Source: CG2-30-36-39 sp964433225
GTDB lineage: Bacteria; Patescibacteriota; Microgenomatia; UBA1400; PJMF01
Assembly: GCA_964433225.1 (NCBI GenBank)
Contig: CAYSQA010000010.1
Coordinates: 1-25,230 of the forward strand
DNA: 25,230 nucleotides
Reading direction: 5' to 3'
Of this stretch, positions 12,975 through 20,730 are shown one piece after another. Both the position numbers and the translations under genes were made by a program. Each line of letters opens with the position of its first letter. The first letter of the stretch is position 1. The notes under the pieces are model-generated. The model did not search any database. It had not been told where the DNA came from and saw only the letters and a list, made by a program, of their open reading frames with translations.

Positions 12975-13304
12975 CTACATACTTTGTACCGGTTTTTTAT
13001 TAACCCGATACGTAACTTTACACTTTGTTAAATCGTACTTGGAAACATAGCCTTTAACTACATCTCCAGGCATAACTCTAATGCGATAAAGTCGCATTTT
13101 GCCGGCTAAAGTTCCCAAAAGAACCTTGTCGACCATTTTTTCCATAGCACATTCTGTTACCTTGACACGAAACATCGTGTTAGGCAAACACTCTTCAATC
13201 TCACCAACTACTTCCAAACGATCAGCTCTCTCTGCTTTTTCAGCGGTTGTATCGAGTTGTCTTCTACCCTTAGCTGCTCGTTTATGATCTTGTACTTTTC
13301 CCAT
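12975..13304 (-). CDS. infA: Translation initiation factor IF-1
   Basis: 109 aa against the usual 72. The OB-fold core begins about residue 28 (DRLEVVGEIEECLPNTMFRVKV) and keeps GKMRLYRIRVMPGDVVKGYVSKYDLTKCKVTYR. The extra length is a basic N-terminal extension (VQDHKRAAKGRRQLDTT) plus a longer loop (about 50-60) and a short tail. It blocks the ribosomal A-site during initiation. No clear Shine-Dalgarno sequence precedes the ATG, so an internal start cannot be excluded, but no internal Met precedes the core. The map gene normally next to adk is absent. Confidence 0.93.
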   Translation of the reverse strand: MGKVQDHKRAAKGRRQLDTTAEKAERADRLEVVGEIEECLPNTMFRVKVTECAMEKMVDKVLLGTLAGKMRLYRIRVMPGDVVKGYVSKYDLTKCKVTYRVNKKPVQSM

Positions 13305-13357
13305 AAGTTATCAACAATGAGGCATGATTATACCAGAAGCAAATAAACTTGTCACCT

Positions 13358-13903
13358 CTAGTTATTTTTTTCTCCAATTACTTTAACTATATCTGAAAAA
13401 ACCTCTTCGACTGTCTGCTCACCATCAATTTTGTGTAATTTACCAACTTGGTCATAGTAATTTAAAACCTCTGAAGTGACCTCATGAAAAAGCTCAATTC
13501 TCTTGCGGATAGCTTGTAAAGTCTCATCTTCACGATCAGAAATTCTACCAGAAATTCTCCATAAAGCCTCTTTATCTGAAACATCAATTAAAACAACAGT
13601 ATCAACCCCTTCTCCCAAAACTTCGGCTTGAGCTTCAGTTCTTGGGAAACCATCAAGAATATAACCTTTTGCATATTCTGGCCTCTTGAGGTATTCCATC
13701 ACAATTTCGACCGCAGTTTCATCAGGCACCAAAGCACCAGAGTTTAAAGTTTCTTTCAACCAACGACCCAACCTAGTTTTACTCTTAGCCATTTGACGAA
13801 AAATATGTCCAGAAGAAAGGTAAGGAATACCAAATTTTTCTGAGAGTAAATTTCCTTGGGTTGATTTACCAGCACCCTGAATACCAATTAAGACAATTTT
13901 CAC
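13358..13903 (-). CDS. adk: Adenylate kinase, short LID-less type
   Basis: 181 aa, GTG start after an AAGGGGA ribosome-binding site. Motifs: P-loop GIQGAGKST (usual GPPGAGKGT), DGFPRTEAQ, RISGRISDREDET and RKRIELFHEVTSEVLNYY. It interconverts ATP + AMP and 2 ADP. The 30-40-residue LID found in 215-aa bacterial enzymes, with or without zinc, is missing: RISGR leads straight into DRED. The position after secY is the classical one. Other NMP kinases of the family are possible, but the context favours adenylate kinase. Confidence 0.92.
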   Translation of the reverse strand: MKIVLIGIQGAGKSTQGNLLSEKFGIPYLSSGHIFRQMAKSKTRLGRWLKETLNSGALVPDETAVEIVMEYLKRPEYAKGYILDGFPRTEAQAEVLGEGVDTVVLIDVSDKEALWRISGRISDREDETLQAIRKRIELFHEVTSEVLNYYDQVGKLHKIDGEQTVEEVFSDIVKVIGEKNN

Positions 13904-13932
13904 GATTATTGATCCCCTTTTTTAATTTATAT

Positions 13933-15222
13933 TTACTGGTATTTGTCATAATTTTGTCCAACCAACATGCTTTCTGCTTGTTTGGCTGTTTCCAAAATTA
14001 CCGACACCACAATTAATACACTTGTTCCTCCAATAGCCAGGGATTGAATCCCAGTAAAGATTTGTGCTAGTGAAGGCAAGATAGCTAACGATCCCAAAAA
14101 GATAGCGCCAACTAAAGTAATTCTTACTACGACATATTCCAAAAATTTTTTAGTCGGACTACCCGGCCTAATTCCTGGAATAAAAGCCCCACTTTTTTTC
14201 AATTCGTCAGCAATATCTTGGGCATTAAAGAAAATTAAAGCCGAGAAGAAAGTAAAGCTGAAAACTAATAAAAAGTAAGCAATTAAATAAATAGGTGAGG
14301 TTTGTTGAAACCAAATAGTTAATTTTTGTCCCCAATAAACTAATTTGGGATCATCTATAGAAGTCAACACTCTCCCCAAAAAAGAAGGAGCCAACATTAA
14401 AGAAACTGCAAAAATAATTGGCATCACGCCAGCGACATTAACTTTAATTGGTAGGTGGGTGGTTTGACCACCATAAGTTTTTCCGCCTCTGGTCCTTTTA
14501 GCATACTGAATGCTAATTTTTCTAACAGCTTCATTAATATAAACAATCAAAGCAATTAAACCCAAAAATACTCCAGCAAAAGAAACCAAAGTCAAAACTT
14601 GTTGAGAAGTAACCACTACTAAAGTTTGGCTTAAAGCTACCGGAACTTGGCTAACAATTCCTGCAAACAACACCATCGAAATACCATTCCCGATTCCATA
14701 CTCAGTCACTAATTCTCCCAACCACAGCATGATCATTGCACCTGCAACCATAGTAGTAACCATGGCAATCATCGTTAAAGGGCTAGTAACTAGTAACAAG
14801 TTTTGCGAACGAAGTAAAGCAATAATAGAAATACTTTGAGCAATAGCAAAAGGAACACTGAGTATCCGAGTATATTGGTTGAGCTTAGCTCTTCCTGCCT
14901 CACCTTCTTCTTTCTGCATTGCTTTCAGTTTGGGAAAAACCATCCCCGCTAGTTGCATAATAATCGAGGCAGTAATATATGGGTTAATACCGACTGCCAC
15001 AATTGAAAAATTTGATAAAGTACCACCAGCAAAAATATTAAGTAAACTCAAAAATTGATTACCAACAAATAACTGTTGAAGCTGAAACACATCAACTCCA
15101 GGAACTGGAATATGAGCAAAAAGTCTAAAAATTAGAAAAATAGTTGCAGTAAACAACAGCTTCTTTTTGAGCTCCTCATTAGCGAAAATAGCTCTCAGTT
15201 TTTGTAGTACTGTCTCTATCAC
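13933..15222 (-). CDS. secY: Protein translocase subunit SecY
   Basis: 429 aa with ten hydrophobic helices. SecY hallmarks: FRLFAHIPVPGVDV near the first helix, the plug region NIFAGGTLSNFSIVAVGINPYITASI, GNGISMVLFAGI, the cytoplasmic loop KRTRGGKTYGGQTTHLPIKVN, and FIPGIRPGSPTKKFLEYVVVRITL. It forms the SecYEG channel for protein export and membrane insertion. It lies between rplO (7 nt gap) and adk as in most bacteria. Confidence 0.97.
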   Translation of the reverse strand: MIETVLQKLRAIFANEELKKKLLFTATIFLIFRLFAHIPVPGVDVFQLQQLFVGNQFLSLLNIFAGGTLSNFSIVAVGINPYITASIIMQLAGMVFPKLKAMQKEEGEAGRAKLNQYTRILSVPFAIAQSISIIALLRSQNLLLVTSPLTMIAMVTTMVAGAMIMLWLGELVTEYGIGNGISMVLFAGIVSQVPVALSQTLVVVTSQQVLTLVSFAGVFLGLIALIVYINEAVRKISIQYAKRTRGGKTYGGQTTHLPIKVNVAGVMPIIFAVSLMLAPSFLGRVLTSIDDPKLVYWGQKLTIWFQQTSPIYLIAYFLLVFSFTFFSALIFFNAQDIADELKKSGAFIPGIRPGSPTKKFLEYVVVRITLVGAIFLGSLAILPSLAQIFTGIQSLAIGGTSVLIVVSVILETAKQAESMLVGQNYDKYQ

Positions 15223-15229
15223 AGGTTTT

Positions 15230-15667
15230 TTATTCTACAGAACCACCAAGTTTTTTGATAGTCTCAAGTGCTTGTTTGGTTGTAGGGATACCTTTTATAT
15301 TAACTTTTTTGGTTAACTTGCCACTATGAATGATTTTTGCTTTTTTAAAACCTTTTTCTATAATTTTATAAAGTTTTAAGGTTTCTAAAGTAATATCAGC
15401 TACAGGCATTCTCTCCAAGTCAGTTAAAGTGATTTCCGCAGTTGGGTTAAGCACACTAAAGCGACCTTTACCTCTTAACATTGGGTATTTCTTGACACCT
15501 GGCAATTGGCCACCTTCAAACCACAAAGGAATCTTAGAACCAACTCTTGAAGTTTGGCCTTTTTGACCTCTACTAGCAGTGTGACCACCTTTACCAGAGC
15601 CATAACCACGACCAACTCTTTTGTTTGATCTTTTGACGGTTTTAACTAAATTTTGTAACAATGACAT
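15230..15667 (-). CDS. rplO: Ribosomal protein L15 (uL15)
   Basis: 145 aa, usual length. It has the Gly-rich N-terminal arm KRVGRGYGSGKGGHTASRGQKGQ, FEGGQLPGVKKYPMLRGKGRF, and the C-terminal globular part. It is a late-assembly 50S protein contacting 23S rRNA. It begins only 12 nt after rpsE: the rpmD (L30) gene that normally separates them is missing. Confidence 0.97.
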   Translation of the reverse strand: MSLLQNLVKTVKRSNKRVGRGYGSGKGGHTASRGQKGQTSRVGSKIPLWFEGGQLPGVKKYPMLRGKGRFSVLNPTAEITLTDLERMPVADITLETLKLYKIIEKGFKKAKIIHSGKLTKKVNIKGIPTTKQALETIKKLGGSVE

Positions 15668-15679
15668 GATTCAATCCTT

Positions 15680-16354
15680 TTATTTTTTAGCTGTTTTGGT
15701 AGGAGCTTTTTTCACGGATTTTTTAGCTTCTTTTTTTACTGGCTTAGCAACTATTTTCTTTTTTTCAACTTTTACAATCTTATCTTCTGCTACCTCAGAA
15801 ACAGCTTTTGCTTTTTCTTGAATTTCTTTGAGTTTTTCTTTTTCTTCTCGCTCAATATCAATAATTGATCTTAACTTAATACCACGAATTTTAACAATTT
15901 GTTCGATCTTTTTGAGAGCTTCAAAAGCAGCATAAACACTAGATGCTTGATTCTCACTCCCCAAAATCTTGGCAGAAATATCTCTAACACCAGCAGCTTC
16001 AACCAGAGCTCTTACTGGACCTCCAGCGATGACACCAGTTCCTTTAGGAGCTGGTTTTAATAACACTCTGCCAGCACCTTTTTTAACTTCCATTTTGAAA
16101 GGAATAGTGGTGCCATCCAAAGGGACAGCAATCATTTTTTTCTTGGCTTTTTTAATTCCTTTTTTGATAGCCGAAACTACCTCTGGAGCTTTACCCAAAC
16201 CAACACCAACCTGACCTTTTTTATCACCAACTACCATCAGTACAGAAAAGCCCATTTTGTTTCCACCTTTGGTTTTCTTTGACACTCTAGAAATTTGAAT
16301 CACTTTTTCTTCAAATTCTTTAACTTCTGGGGTATTGCCTTGAAATTTAGACAT
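15680..16354 (-). CDS. rpsE: Ribosomal protein S5 (uS5)
   Basis: 224 aa from the ATG at 16352-16354, 4 nt after the rplR stop; a 15-codon longer in-frame start would overlap rplR without need. Core (about 10-160): EFEEKVIQISRVSKKTKGGNKMGFSVLMVVGDKKGQVGVGLGKAPEV, PKGTGVIAGGPVRALVEAAGV. It works in 30S accuracy and the mRNA entry path. Residues about 165-224 form a Glu/Lys then Lys/Ala-rich tail (AKPVKKEAKKSVKKAPTKTAKK) that normal S5 (about 165 aa) lacks. Confidence 0.96.
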   Translation of the reverse strand: MSKFQGNTPEVKEFEEKVIQISRVSKKTKGGNKMGFSVLMVVGDKKGQVGVGLGKAPEVVSAIKKGIKKAKKKMIAVPLDGTTIPFKMEVKKGAGRVLLKPAPKGTGVIAGGPVRALVEAAGVRDISAKILGSENQASSVYAAFEALKKIEQIVKIRGIKLRSIIDIEREEKEKLKEIQEKAKAVSEVAEDKIVKVEKKKIVAKPVKKEAKKSVKKAPTKTAKK

Positions 16355-16358
16355 AGTA

Positions 16359-16715
16359 TTAAACGTTAATTCCTTCTGCACGAAGAGCTTCAGCAACAAC
16401 TTTCACTCTCCCGTGATATTTATATGAGCCACGATCAAATTGTAATTTTTCAATCTTAGCTTTCTTTAAACCTTTTACCAATTCTGCCGTTACTTTGGCA
16501 GCTCTTTCGGATTTAGTTCCAGCGATTTTCTTTTTACCCAAATCACTAGCAGCGACCAAAGTCTTTCCAGCTTCATCATCGATTGCTTGTAAAGAAATAT
16601 GTTCGTTAGAACGCAAAATCGTCAATCTTGGTCGTTCTGCTGTGCCCATCATTTTGGAACGAACTCTTTTCTTTCTTTTTTCAGCTAGTGTTTCATTGTG
16701 TTTAATTACTGACAT
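16359..16715 (-). CDS. rplR: Ribosomal protein L18 (uL18)
   Basis: 118 aa, usual length. It has RKKRVRSKMMGTAERPRLTILRSNEHISLQAID in the first half and the C-terminal FDRGSYKYHGRVKVVAEALRAEGI. It binds 5S rRNA and helps place it in the 50S subunit. It is followed closely by rpsE. Confidence 0.97.
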   Translation of the reverse strand: MSVIKHNETLAEKRKKRVRSKMMGTAERPRLTILRSNEHISLQAIDDEAGKTLVAASDLGKKKIAGTKSERAAKVTAELVKGLKKAKIEKLQFDRGSYKYHGRVKVVAEALRAEGINV

Positions 16716-16730
16716 TTTTAACCTTTTTTA

Positions 16731-17270
16731 TTAAGCAGTTGCTGTCTTACCTGGCTTGATACGAACAACCTCATCTTCGTGTCTAATACCTTTACCTTTG
16801 TAAGGCTCAGGAGGTCTAATCGCTCTGATGTTAGCAGCTACTTGACCAACTAATTGTTTATCAATTCCCTCAATATGAATGGTGTCATTACCTTCAACCG
16901 AAAGTTTAATGCCCTCGACTGGAGTAATCTCAACCGGGTGAGAAAAACCGACTGTTACACTGATCCCAGCTCCTTTGGCCGTAGCTCTATATCCAGTCCC
17001 AACCAATTTTAAAGTTTTTTTATAACCATTAGTAACACCTTCGGTCGCACCAGCCAACAAACTTCTCACTAAACCATGATAAGCACGGATCTGTTTTTCA
17101 TCATTAGCTCTAGTGACAACTAAAGTGTTTTCATCTTGAGTAACTTTAATTCCTTCCATCACTGGTACGACTAAAGTTCCTTTAGGACCTTTGATAGTCA
17201 CTTGACCATTTTCAATGGTAGCTGTGACTCCTTGAACTAATTCAACTGGTTTTTTTCCGATTCTTGACAT
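16731..17270 (-). CDS. rplF: Ribosomal protein L6 (uL6)
   Basis: 179 aa with two repeated L6 domains. Markers are MSRIGKKPVELVQGVTATI, the VKGPKGTL-like segment TIKGPKGTL, and the C-terminal signature RPPEPYKGKGIRHEDEVVRIKPGK. It lies near the sarcin-ricin loop and factor-binding site of the 50S subunit. Classical place between S8 and L18. Confidence 0.97.
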   Translation of the reverse strand: MSRIGKKPVELVQGVTATIENGQVTIKGPKGTLVVPVMEGIKVTQDENTLVVTRANDEKQIRAYHGLVRSLLAGATEGVTNGYKKTLKLVGTGYRATAKGAGISVTVGFSHPVEITPVEGIKLSVEGNDTIHIEGIDKQLVGQVAANIRAIRPPEPYKGKGIRHEDEVVRIKPGKTATA

Positions 17271-17286
17271 AACAATTATTTATTCT

Positions 17287-17676
17287 TTACCAAACTTGGC
17301 AAAGAAGTTCTCCTCCGACATTTTGTTGACGAGCTTCTTTATCTGTTAAAAGCCCTTTACTAGTAGATACAATCGTAATGCCATAACCATTAAGAGTAAC
17401 CGGCACTTGATCAACCGTAGAGTAGAGTCTGCGACCTGGTTTTGAAACTCTCTTAACTCCAGAAATCTTGGGTAGTTTACCCTCATAACCTAAAGCTAAC
17501 ACTAAGTCTGCTTGTGGTTGTTTAGCAACTACTTCAAAACTTTCAATATAGTTATTAGCAACTAAAATCTTGGCAATAGCTTCCTTCACTTTAGAATGAG
17601 GAATCACTACCTGCTTATGCTTGGAAAGCAAAGCATTCTTAATTCTAGCTAGCATATCTGCGATTGGATCTGTCAT
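17287..17676 (-). CDS. rpsH: Ribosomal protein S8 (uS8)
   Basis: 129 aa, usual length. It has the N-terminal MTDPIADMLARIKNALLSKH, the mid segment GVKRVSKPGRRLYS, and the C-terminal signature STSKGLLTDKEARQQNVGGELLCQVW. It binds the central domain of 16S rRNA; in E. coli S8 represses the spc operon. The start follows rpsN by 1 nt. Confidence 0.97.
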   Translation of the reverse strand: MTDPIADMLARIKNALLSKHKQVVIPHSKVKEAIAKILVANNYIESFEVVAKQPQADLVLALGYEGKLPKISGVKRVSKPGRRLYSTVDQVPVTLNGYGITIVSTSKGLLTDKEARQQNVGGELLCQVW

Positions 17677-17677
17677 A

Positions 17678-17908
17678 TTATTTACTTGCCTTTACCACTC
17701 CTGGGAGTTCCCCTTTCATGGCTAATTCCCTGAAAGTAATTCTGCTTAAACCAAAGTAACGCATGTATCCCTGAGGACGACCGGTAATTTTACAACGGTT
17801 TTTTCCTCTGGTCGAGACTCTATTTGGTTTCTTCTCACCTGATAAGTTATATTCAGCACGAAGGGCCAAGATTTTCTTATCTTTAGCGATTTTTGATTTT
17901 TTAGCCAT
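17678..17908 (-). CDS. rpsN: Ribosomal protein S14, short zinc-free form (uS14)
   Basis: 76 aa. The C-terminal half NRCKITGRPQGYMRYFGLSRITFRELAMKGELPGVVKAS is clearly S14. The zinc-type form (about 61 aa) has two CxxC pairs; here only the Cys of NRC remains (CKIT, LSRIT), matching the zinc-free type, which in E. coli is 101 aa. So it is a C-minus S14 of intermediate length. It also ends KASK, where most S14 end KASW. Assembles in the 30S head near the decoding site. Confidence 0.95.
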   Translation of the reverse strand: MAKKSKIAKDKKILALRAEYNLSGEKKPNRVSTRGKNRCKITGRPQGYMRYFGLSRITFRELAMKGELPGVVKASK

Positions 17909-17910
17909 AA

Positions 17911-18474
17911 TTACTTTTTATCCTCTTCTTTTTCAAATGGGAAGCCCAAAAGTTCCAACATTCTGAAAGATTCTTGATCATTCTTTGTACTTGTCACAAT
18001 ATTGATTTGTAAACTTCTAATACTTTCAATTTTGTCATATTCAATCTCTGGAAAAACAATTTGTTCTTCAACACCCAGAGAATAATTTCCTTGACCATCA
18101 AAAGCAACTCGTGAAATACCTCTAAAATCTTTAACACGAGGCAAAGCAATGGAGATTAGTTTATCCAAAAATTCCCACATTCTTTGACCTCTCAAAGTCA
18201 CAGCCACACCCAAAGGATCGCCTTCTCTTAATTTAAAGTTAGCAATAGATTGGCGAGCACGAGTGATTTGAGGCTTTTGCCCGGCAATTACAGTAAATTG
18301 ATCAGCAATGTTCTCAATCACTTTAAGTCTAGCTTTAGGATCAGCTGGGTCTTTAATTCCCATGTTGAGCACTACTTTTTGAATTTTGCCAACAGCAAAT
18401 ACATTATCATGATTAAACTCTTTTTTGAGAGTTTGCACCACTTCTTGTTGGTATTTTTCTTTTAGTCTATTCAT
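17911..18474 (-). CDS. rplE: Ribosomal protein L5 (uL5)
   Basis: 187 aa, usual length. Motifs: KIQKVVLNMGIKDP, GQKPQITRARQSIANFKLREGDPLGVAVTLRG, ALPRVKDFRGI, and GNYSLGVEEQIVFPEI. It binds 5S rRNA and forms the bridge to S13 and P-site tRNA. The start lies 9 nt after the rplX stop. Confidence 0.97.
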   Translation of the reverse strand: MNRLKEKYQQEVVQTLKKEFNHDNVFAVGKIQKVVLNMGIKDPADPKARLKVIENIADQFTVIAGQKPQITRARQSIANFKLREGDPLGVAVTLRGQRMWEFLDKLISIALPRVKDFRGISRVAFDGQGNYSLGVEEQIVFPEIEYDKIESIRSLQINIVTSTKNDQESFRMLELLGFPFEKEEDKK

Positions 18475-18483
18475 TTTGGCCTA

Positions 18484-18822
18484 TTATTTCTTTGTTGTTT
18501 TCTTAGTTTCTTTTTTAGTCGCAATTACTGTACCGGTTTTTTTGTAAACTCTCTCTTTTTTGCCGTCTTTGGTTACTTTATAACCAACTCGATCGATTAC
18601 TCCTTTATCGTTAATAATAGCGATTTTAGCGGTAGGAAGTGGTCTTTCTCGACGAATGATTTCTCCTGGTCTACCACCATAAGGTTTAACGTGTTTAGCA
18701 TAAACATTAATATCTTTAACCAAGACAGTACCTTCTTTAGGAAAAACTTTAACGATTTCTCCTTTTTTGCCCTTATCCTTGCCAGCTGTAATGATTACTT
18801 GATCTCCAATAGTAAATTTCAT
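18484..18822 (-). CDS. rplX: Ribosomal protein L24 (uL24)
   Basis: 112 aa. KOW domain at the start (GDQVIITAGKDKGKKGEIVKVFPKEGTVLV), then NVYAKHVKP and GEIIRRERPLPTAKIAII. It is one of two 50S assembly initiator proteins. The last 15-20 residues form a Lys/Thr tail (KKETKKTTKK) beyond the usual end. Confidence 0.97.
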   Translation of the reverse strand: MKFTIGDQVIITAGKDKGKKGEIVKVFPKEGTVLVKDINVYAKHVKPYGGRPGEIIRRERPLPTAKIAIINDKGVIDRVGYKVTKDGKKERVYKKTGTVIATKKETKKTTKK

Positions 18823-18823
18823 A

Positions 18824-19198
18824 TTACAAAACCTCCGGTGCTAAACTAGCAATTTTGTTAAAACCATTATCTTTGACTTCACGAGCAATTGGGCCAAAAA
18901 CACGAGTGCCAACTGGATCTAGCTTGGTTCTTGATTCAATCACCACTGCAGCATTATCATCAAAGCGAATATATTCGCCTGAAGCTCTGCGTGATTCTTT
19001 TTTCGTTCTTACTATTACTGCTCTCACCTTAGCACCTTTTTTAATGGCACTATTAGGATCAGCACTAATCACAGAAGCAATGACAATATCACCCACATAA
19101 CCAAATCTTCTTCTAGAACCACCATAAACTTGAATGGTACGAAGTTTTTTGGCTCCGCTGTTGTCCGCGACTTTTAAAACAGATCTAAGTTGTATCAT
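18824..19198 (-). CDS. rplN: Ribosomal protein L14 (uL14)
   Basis: 124 aa, usual length (about 122). It begins MIQLRSVLKVADNSGAKKLRTI and has KKGAKVRAVIVRTKKESRRASGEYIRFDDNAAVVI, with FGPIAREVKDNGFNKIASLAPEVL at the end. It forms part of an intersubunit bridge. 1 nt separates its stop from rplX. Confidence 0.97.
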   Translation of the reverse strand: MIQLRSVLKVADNSGAKKLRTIQVYGGSRRRFGYVGDIVIASVISADPNSAIKKGAKVRAVIVRTKKESRRASGEYIRFDDNAAVVIESRTKLDPVGTRVFGPIAREVKDNGFNKIASLAPEVL

Positions 19199-19201
19199 CG
19201 C

Positions 19202-19435
19202 TTATTTTCCTACTTTTTTGACTATTACAAAACGCTTGGTTTTACTAATTGGTCTTGATTCTTGAATCTCGACTTTATCGCCAAGTTCAAGCTCAATGCC
19301 CTCATAGTGACAAGCATATTTTTTACTTCTTTTTACTGATTTTTGATATAAAGGATGTTGCCAAAGAGTAGACACTGTTACAGTGGCAGTTTTTTCTCTT
19401 TTTAAAGCAGTTACCTCTCCAGTCATTGTTCTCAT
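19202..19435 (-). CDS. rpsQ: Ribosomal protein S17 (uS17)
   Basis: 77 aa OB-fold protein: TGEVTALKREKTATVTVSTLWQHPLYQKSVKRSKKY, then GDKVEIQESRPISKTKRFVIVKKV. Primary 16S rRNA binder. Its ATG overlaps the rpmC stop by one base (TAATG), so the two are likely translationally coupled. Confidence 0.97.
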   Translation of the reverse strand: MRTMTGEVTALKREKTATVTVSTLWQHPLYQKSVKRSKKYACHYEGIELELGDKVEIQESRPISKTKRFVIVKKVGK

Positions 19436-19656
19436 TATTTTGCCTCTTTCTCTTCTCCAGCTAATTCCATAGCTCTGAGAGTTGTTTTGATTCGAGCAAC
19501 ATCATCAGCCAAAGTAGTTACTAAGCTAGTATTCTCTAATTTGCCAGCTTTTTTCTCCATTCTAGCAACAGCTAGTTTCATTTGGAGGTCAGCCAACATT
19601 TTGTTGAGTTCTTTAGCTGTTTTAGCTCGAAGTTCTGTAATATCTTTTCTCTTCAT
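19435..19656 (-). CDS. rpmC: Ribosomal protein L29 (uL29)
   Basis: 73 aa, two-helix protein with MKRKDITELRAKTAKELNKMLADLQMKLAVAR; the end (GEEKEAK) is slightly longer than in many bacteria. It sits by the peptide exit tunnel, a docking site for trigger factor and SRP. The N[T]S-V-T segment TSLVTTLADDVARIKT is typical. Stop overlaps the rpsQ start. Confidence 0.95.
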   Translation of the reverse strand: MKRKDITELRAKTAKELNKMLADLQMKLAVARMEKKAGKLENTSLVTTLADDVARIKTTLRAMELAGEEKEAK

Positions 19657-19659
19657 GTT

Positions 19660-20067
19660 TTATGATTTCTTCACTATTGTTGTTTTTAAAGAGATTTTAT
19701 GACCAGCTTTAGTAAAAGCGGCATTAGCCATCTCTTCTGTTACTCCACCCAGTTCAAAAAGAATTGTGCCTGGTCTAACTACTGCTACGTAAGTATCAAT
19801 GGCTCCTTTACCAGATCCCATTTTGACCCCAACAGGTTTTTTGGTAACTGGTTTATGAGGAAATACTTTAATCCAATATTTACCCAATCTTTTGGTGGCA
19901 TAAGTAATTTTCTTACGAGCAGCTTCTAGTTCTTTTGAACTAACCCAACCACCATCTAAAGCCTTCAAACCAAATTCACCAAAAGCTAGTTGGTTGCCAC
20001 GAAGGGCTTTCCCAGTGTTTTTGCCTCTAAACTGTTTGCGGTATTTTGATTTTTTTGGCTGTAACAT
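19660..20067 (-). CDS. rplP: Ribosomal protein L16 (uL16)
   Basis: 135 aa, usual length. It begins MLQPKKSKYRKQFRGKNTGKA and has WIKVFPHKPVTKKPVGVKMGSGKGAIDTYVAVVRPGTILFEL. It organises the A-site and peptidyl transferase centre. The position matching E. coli Arg81 (AVRMGKGKG), a hydroxylated residue there, is Lys here (GVKMGSGKG). Confidence 0.97.
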   Translation of the reverse strand: MLQPKKSKYRKQFRGKNTGKALRGNQLAFGEFGLKALDGGWVSSKELEAARKKITYATKRLGKYWIKVFPHKPVTKKPVGVKMGSGKGAIDTYVAVVRPGTILFELGGVTEEMANAAFTKAGHKISLKTTIVKKS

Positions 20068-20075
20068 ATTACCTT

Positions 20076-20726
20076 TTAAACAATCTCTCCTTTATAAATC
20101 CATACTTTGATACCGACGTAACCAGATCTGGTTTTAGCAGGAACTTCAAAGTAATCAATGTTAGCGCGCAAAGTTTGAGTTGGCACACTACCCTTAAAAT
20201 ATTTTTCTTGACGACCAATTTCAGCACCACCAATTCTTCCAGAAAGTTGAATTTTAACTCCCTTAGCTCCAGCAGCCATCACTTTTTCCAAAGCTTGATT
20301 GACAGCTCTTCTATGTGGATAGCGACCAACCAACTGGTTAACCACTCTTTCAGCTACTAATCTAGCACTCAAATCAGGTGATTTAACTTCTTCTACTTTC
20401 AAATCAACCTTAACTTGGTCTTTTTTGTCTTTAGCAACATTAATAACTTTTTCAACTTCTTTTTTAATCTCTTCTAAGTTTGTACCACCCTTACCAATTA
20501 CCACACCTGGTCTGGAAACCTGTAGAACGATACGCATTTTACTGATATATCTCTCAATGTCGACTTGAACTAAGCCAGCACTAGTGAGCTTATCTGCAAA
20601 ATACTTTCTGAGTTTATGGTCTTCAAGTACTTTATTTGAGTAATTAGCTGGTTTGGCAAACCAACGAGACTTCCAAGAGAAAATCTTCCCCAAACGAAAA
20701 CCAGTTGGATTTACTTTTTGTCCCAT
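20076..20726 (-). CDS. rpsC: Ribosomal protein S3 (uS3)
   Basis: 216 aa. MGQKVNPTGFRLG start, KH domain with RPGVVIGKGGTNLEEIKKEVEKV (about 75-97), and the C-terminal domain GVKIQLSGRIGGAEIGRQEKYFKGSVPTQTLRANIDY. It is at the mRNA entry tunnel and takes part in mRNA unwinding. 4 nt gap from rplV. Confidence 0.97.
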   Translation of the reverse strand: MGQKVNPTGFRLGKIFSWKSRWFAKPANYSNKVLEDHKLRKYFADKLTSAGLVQVDIERYISKMRIVLQVSRPGVVIGKGGTNLEEIKKEVEKVINVAKDKKDQVKVDLKVEEVKSPDLSARLVAERVVNQLVGRYPHRRAVNQALEKVMAAGAKGVKIQLSGRIGGAEIGRQEKYFKGSVPTQTLRANIDYFEVPAKTRSGYVGIKVWIYKGEIV

Positions 20727-20730
20727 ATCT

